Part shown: piece after piece, positions 53,146 to 54,094 of the stretch | How positions within the stretch are numbered: the first letter of the stretch is position 1 | How the letters are laid out: each line of letters starts with the position of its first letter | Source: DATFXM01 sp035315885 | Lineage (GTDB): Bacteria > Acidobacteriota > Blastocatellia > UBA7656 | NCBI GenBank assembly: GCA_035315885.1 | Contig: DATFXM010000089.1 | Coordinates: 1-54,094 of the forward strand | Length of the DNA stretch: 54,094 bases | Reading direction: 5' to 3' | Position numbers and translations under genes: made by a program | The notes under the pieces: generated by a model | Databases searched by the model: none | What the model was told of the DNA's origin: nothing | What the model saw: the letters and a program-made list of their open reading frames with translations, nothing else

Positions 53146-53535
53146 ATGGGTTTCTCTGGGCGATGGCCAAAACTCGTCCTTATTGCGGTGCCTATCATCA
53201 TCGTGCTGGTAGGCGCCGGAACCCGCATGTACGAGAGCCTGCAACCGAACACGAAAAAAGCTATAAGGCTGGTCCAGGAGAGTAACTCACGCAAAGAGAA
53301 CTTCACGATTCAGCAGTATCTCTACACCACTGTGTATCACCGGATGGACCGAGGCGAAGCGATAACGATCGACGGCTGGCACGCCAGTGTGCGTCCTGGC
53401 TCGACGGAGGAAGCAGACGTCGATTTTGTCTATCGGGACAAGCACGGAGTACACGTTGCGAGTTGGTCAGCAAACCTCACGAAGGGCAGCGTGGACGCAA
53501 AGAACGATGCAGCCCGGGATCTGTCGTGGCACTAA
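53146..53535 (+). CDS. Small membrane-anchored protein of unknown function
   Basis: The 129-residue protein has one N-terminal membrane helix (about 9-27) and a C-terminal mixed alpha/beta domain (from FTIQQYLYTT to ARDLSWH) with many Asp and His, presumably outside the membrane. I do not recognise the family. It is the last gene of the island. Confidence 0.6.
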   Translation: MGFSGRWPKLVLIAVPIIIVLVGAGTRMYESLQPNTKKAIRLVQESNSRKENFTIQQYLYTTVYHRMDRGEAITIDGWHASVRPGSTEEADVDFVYRDKHGVHVASWSANLTKGSVDAKNDAARDLSWH

Positions 53536-53570
53536 GGTGAGTTACCGCGCCGAACGAGTTTAATCACGCC

Positions 53571-53853
53571 CCCGGTTCGCGTACTCACAGAGGGATAGCA
53601 CTCTGTCGCCCGCTCCGCGGGCTCCGGTCTTTGTTGATCATCTTTCCCCCGGTTCGCGGACTCACCGGGGGCTACATTCTGTCGCCCGCTCCGCGGGCTC
53701 CGGCCTTTGTTGATCATCTTTCCCCCGGTTCGCGGACTCACCGGGGGCTACATTCTCTCGCCCGCTCCGCGGGCTCCGGTCTTTGTTGATCATCTTTCCC
53801 CCGGTTCGCGGACTCACAGAGGGCTACATTCTCTCGCCCGCTCCGCGGGCTCG
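53571..53853. repeat. 76-bp tandem repeat, about four copies
   Basis: CCCGGTTCGC recurs at 53571, 53648, 53724 and 53800 (spacing 77, 76, 76), with near-identical sequence between. Each unit holds GCCCGCTCCGCGGGC, a 6-bp stem with a 3-base loop, and TTTGTTGATCATCTTTC. Frames across it are products of the repeat and are not counted as genes. The flanking 53854-54004 has no supported gene. Confidence 0.85.
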
Positions 53854-53974
53854 GGGTGCGGTGGCAGTCGATCCATTTACCCCACGGCTCTTCGCGATTG
53901 ATCATCTATTCCGATGTCTACCCAGGGTAGCCGCAGACGGCAACGCTCGGCTGGACCGCGCAACCCTTCCGGGT

Positions 53975-54006
53975 TGGCACTCAGGACTCAGCACTCAGCA
54001 CTTCCT
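53975..54006. repeat. Heptad array before the right edge
   Basis: GGCACTCAGGACTCAGCACTC units end at CTTCCTAAG. On the minus strand this is the entry TTAGGAAGTGCTGAGTGC, next to a stop codon, as seen elsewhere. Confidence 0.7.
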
Positions 54007-54094
54007 AAGTTCGAAGGTTACTACTCAACTCGGCGTCGCGGCGCACTCGCCATATCTTGCTGTCGAGGTAGTAGTGAGTGAAGGCCCCACCCCA
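54005..54094 (-). CDS. C-terminal 29 residues of a gene running off the right edge
   Basis: Reading inward from the edge, the minus strand gives WGGAFTHYYLDSKIWRVRRD and then nine more residues to TAG. The composition (aromatic and charged) is protein-like and the stop abuts a heptad array, as at other gene ends here. Too short to identify. Confidence 0.4.
   Translation of the reverse strand, partial: WGGAFTHYYLDSKIWRVRRDAELSSNLRT

Noticed and set aside
53532..53901. Frames over the 76-bp repeats
   Set aside because: 76 is not a multiple of 3 and products are repetitive proline/arginine/glycine; not accepted as genes.

Overview
The window is about 54 kb of a moderately GC-rich bacterial chromosome from a member of the Acidobacteriota, probably Blastocatellia-like. 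This is inferred from gene content: a SpoIVB/S55 secreted peptidase, TIG-NHL and propeller secreted proteins, a BchI-like/VWA pair, many small zinc-ribbon membrane proteins, PilZ hybrids, and intergenic spaces filled with 7- and 8-bp degenerate repeats. It holds about 44 genes, mostly housekeeping. I found no rRNA, tRNA, CRISPR array, transposase or phage gene.

Layout. 1-3312: cell-envelope and cytoskeleton genes (SPOR protein, membrane-anchored amidase, and an HU-like domain fused in frame to an actin-like ATPase with a second internal start). 3516-7066: zinc-ribbon protein, then a BchI-like AAA+ ATPase and its VWA partner. 7301-12593: MFS transporter, NatAB-type ABC exporter, and three tandem zinc-ribbon membrane paralogues sharing a C-terminal motif. 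12886-18734: acyl-CoA dehydrogenase, an aconitase-superfamily enzyme with the swivel domain first, and a fused alpha/beta 2-oxoacid dehydrogenase E1. 18848-26466 (minus strand): folK-hisZ-hisG-hisD-hisC-hisB-hisH-hisA; hisF and hisI are absent from this stretch. 26500-35832: RlmI-like methyltransferase, a secreted propeller protein, an S55 peptidase, a class C beta-lactamase-fold hydrolase, a CpsB-type phosphatase and trpD. 36276-43658: two paralogues with a degenerate J-like region and two PilZ domains (one also with a receiver domain), a P-loop kinase-like gene overlapping an aldo/keto reductase, a TIG-NHL protein, and infA, whose best start appears to be ATT.

44054-53535 is a protein-quality-control island, all on the plus strand: CbpA/DnaJ-like, ClpB, a 107-aa unknown, a possible small basic protein, an eRF1-like (baeRF/Vms1-type) protein with a zinc ribbon, ClpP, Hsp20, Lon, and two small membrane proteins. 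A consensus-like promoter lies upstream of the first gene. The grouping suggests that disaggregation, proteolysis and a release-factor-like activity are functionally linked.

The most striking non-coding signal is intergenic. Degenerate tandem arrays with a 7-bp period (GAGTTCT, GCAGTAG, GGTTTCT, GGCGTGA types) or an 8-bp period (GAAGGGGC, GAGACGCG) are often arranged as two inverted arms. Many begin at or within a few bases of stop codons, commonly through an entry of the type GAAGTNCTGAG. At least five copies of the octad element share a core. A separate 76-bp tandem repeat (about four copies) lies near the right end. All functional statements are from reading the sequence and recalled family knowledge; no database search was run.
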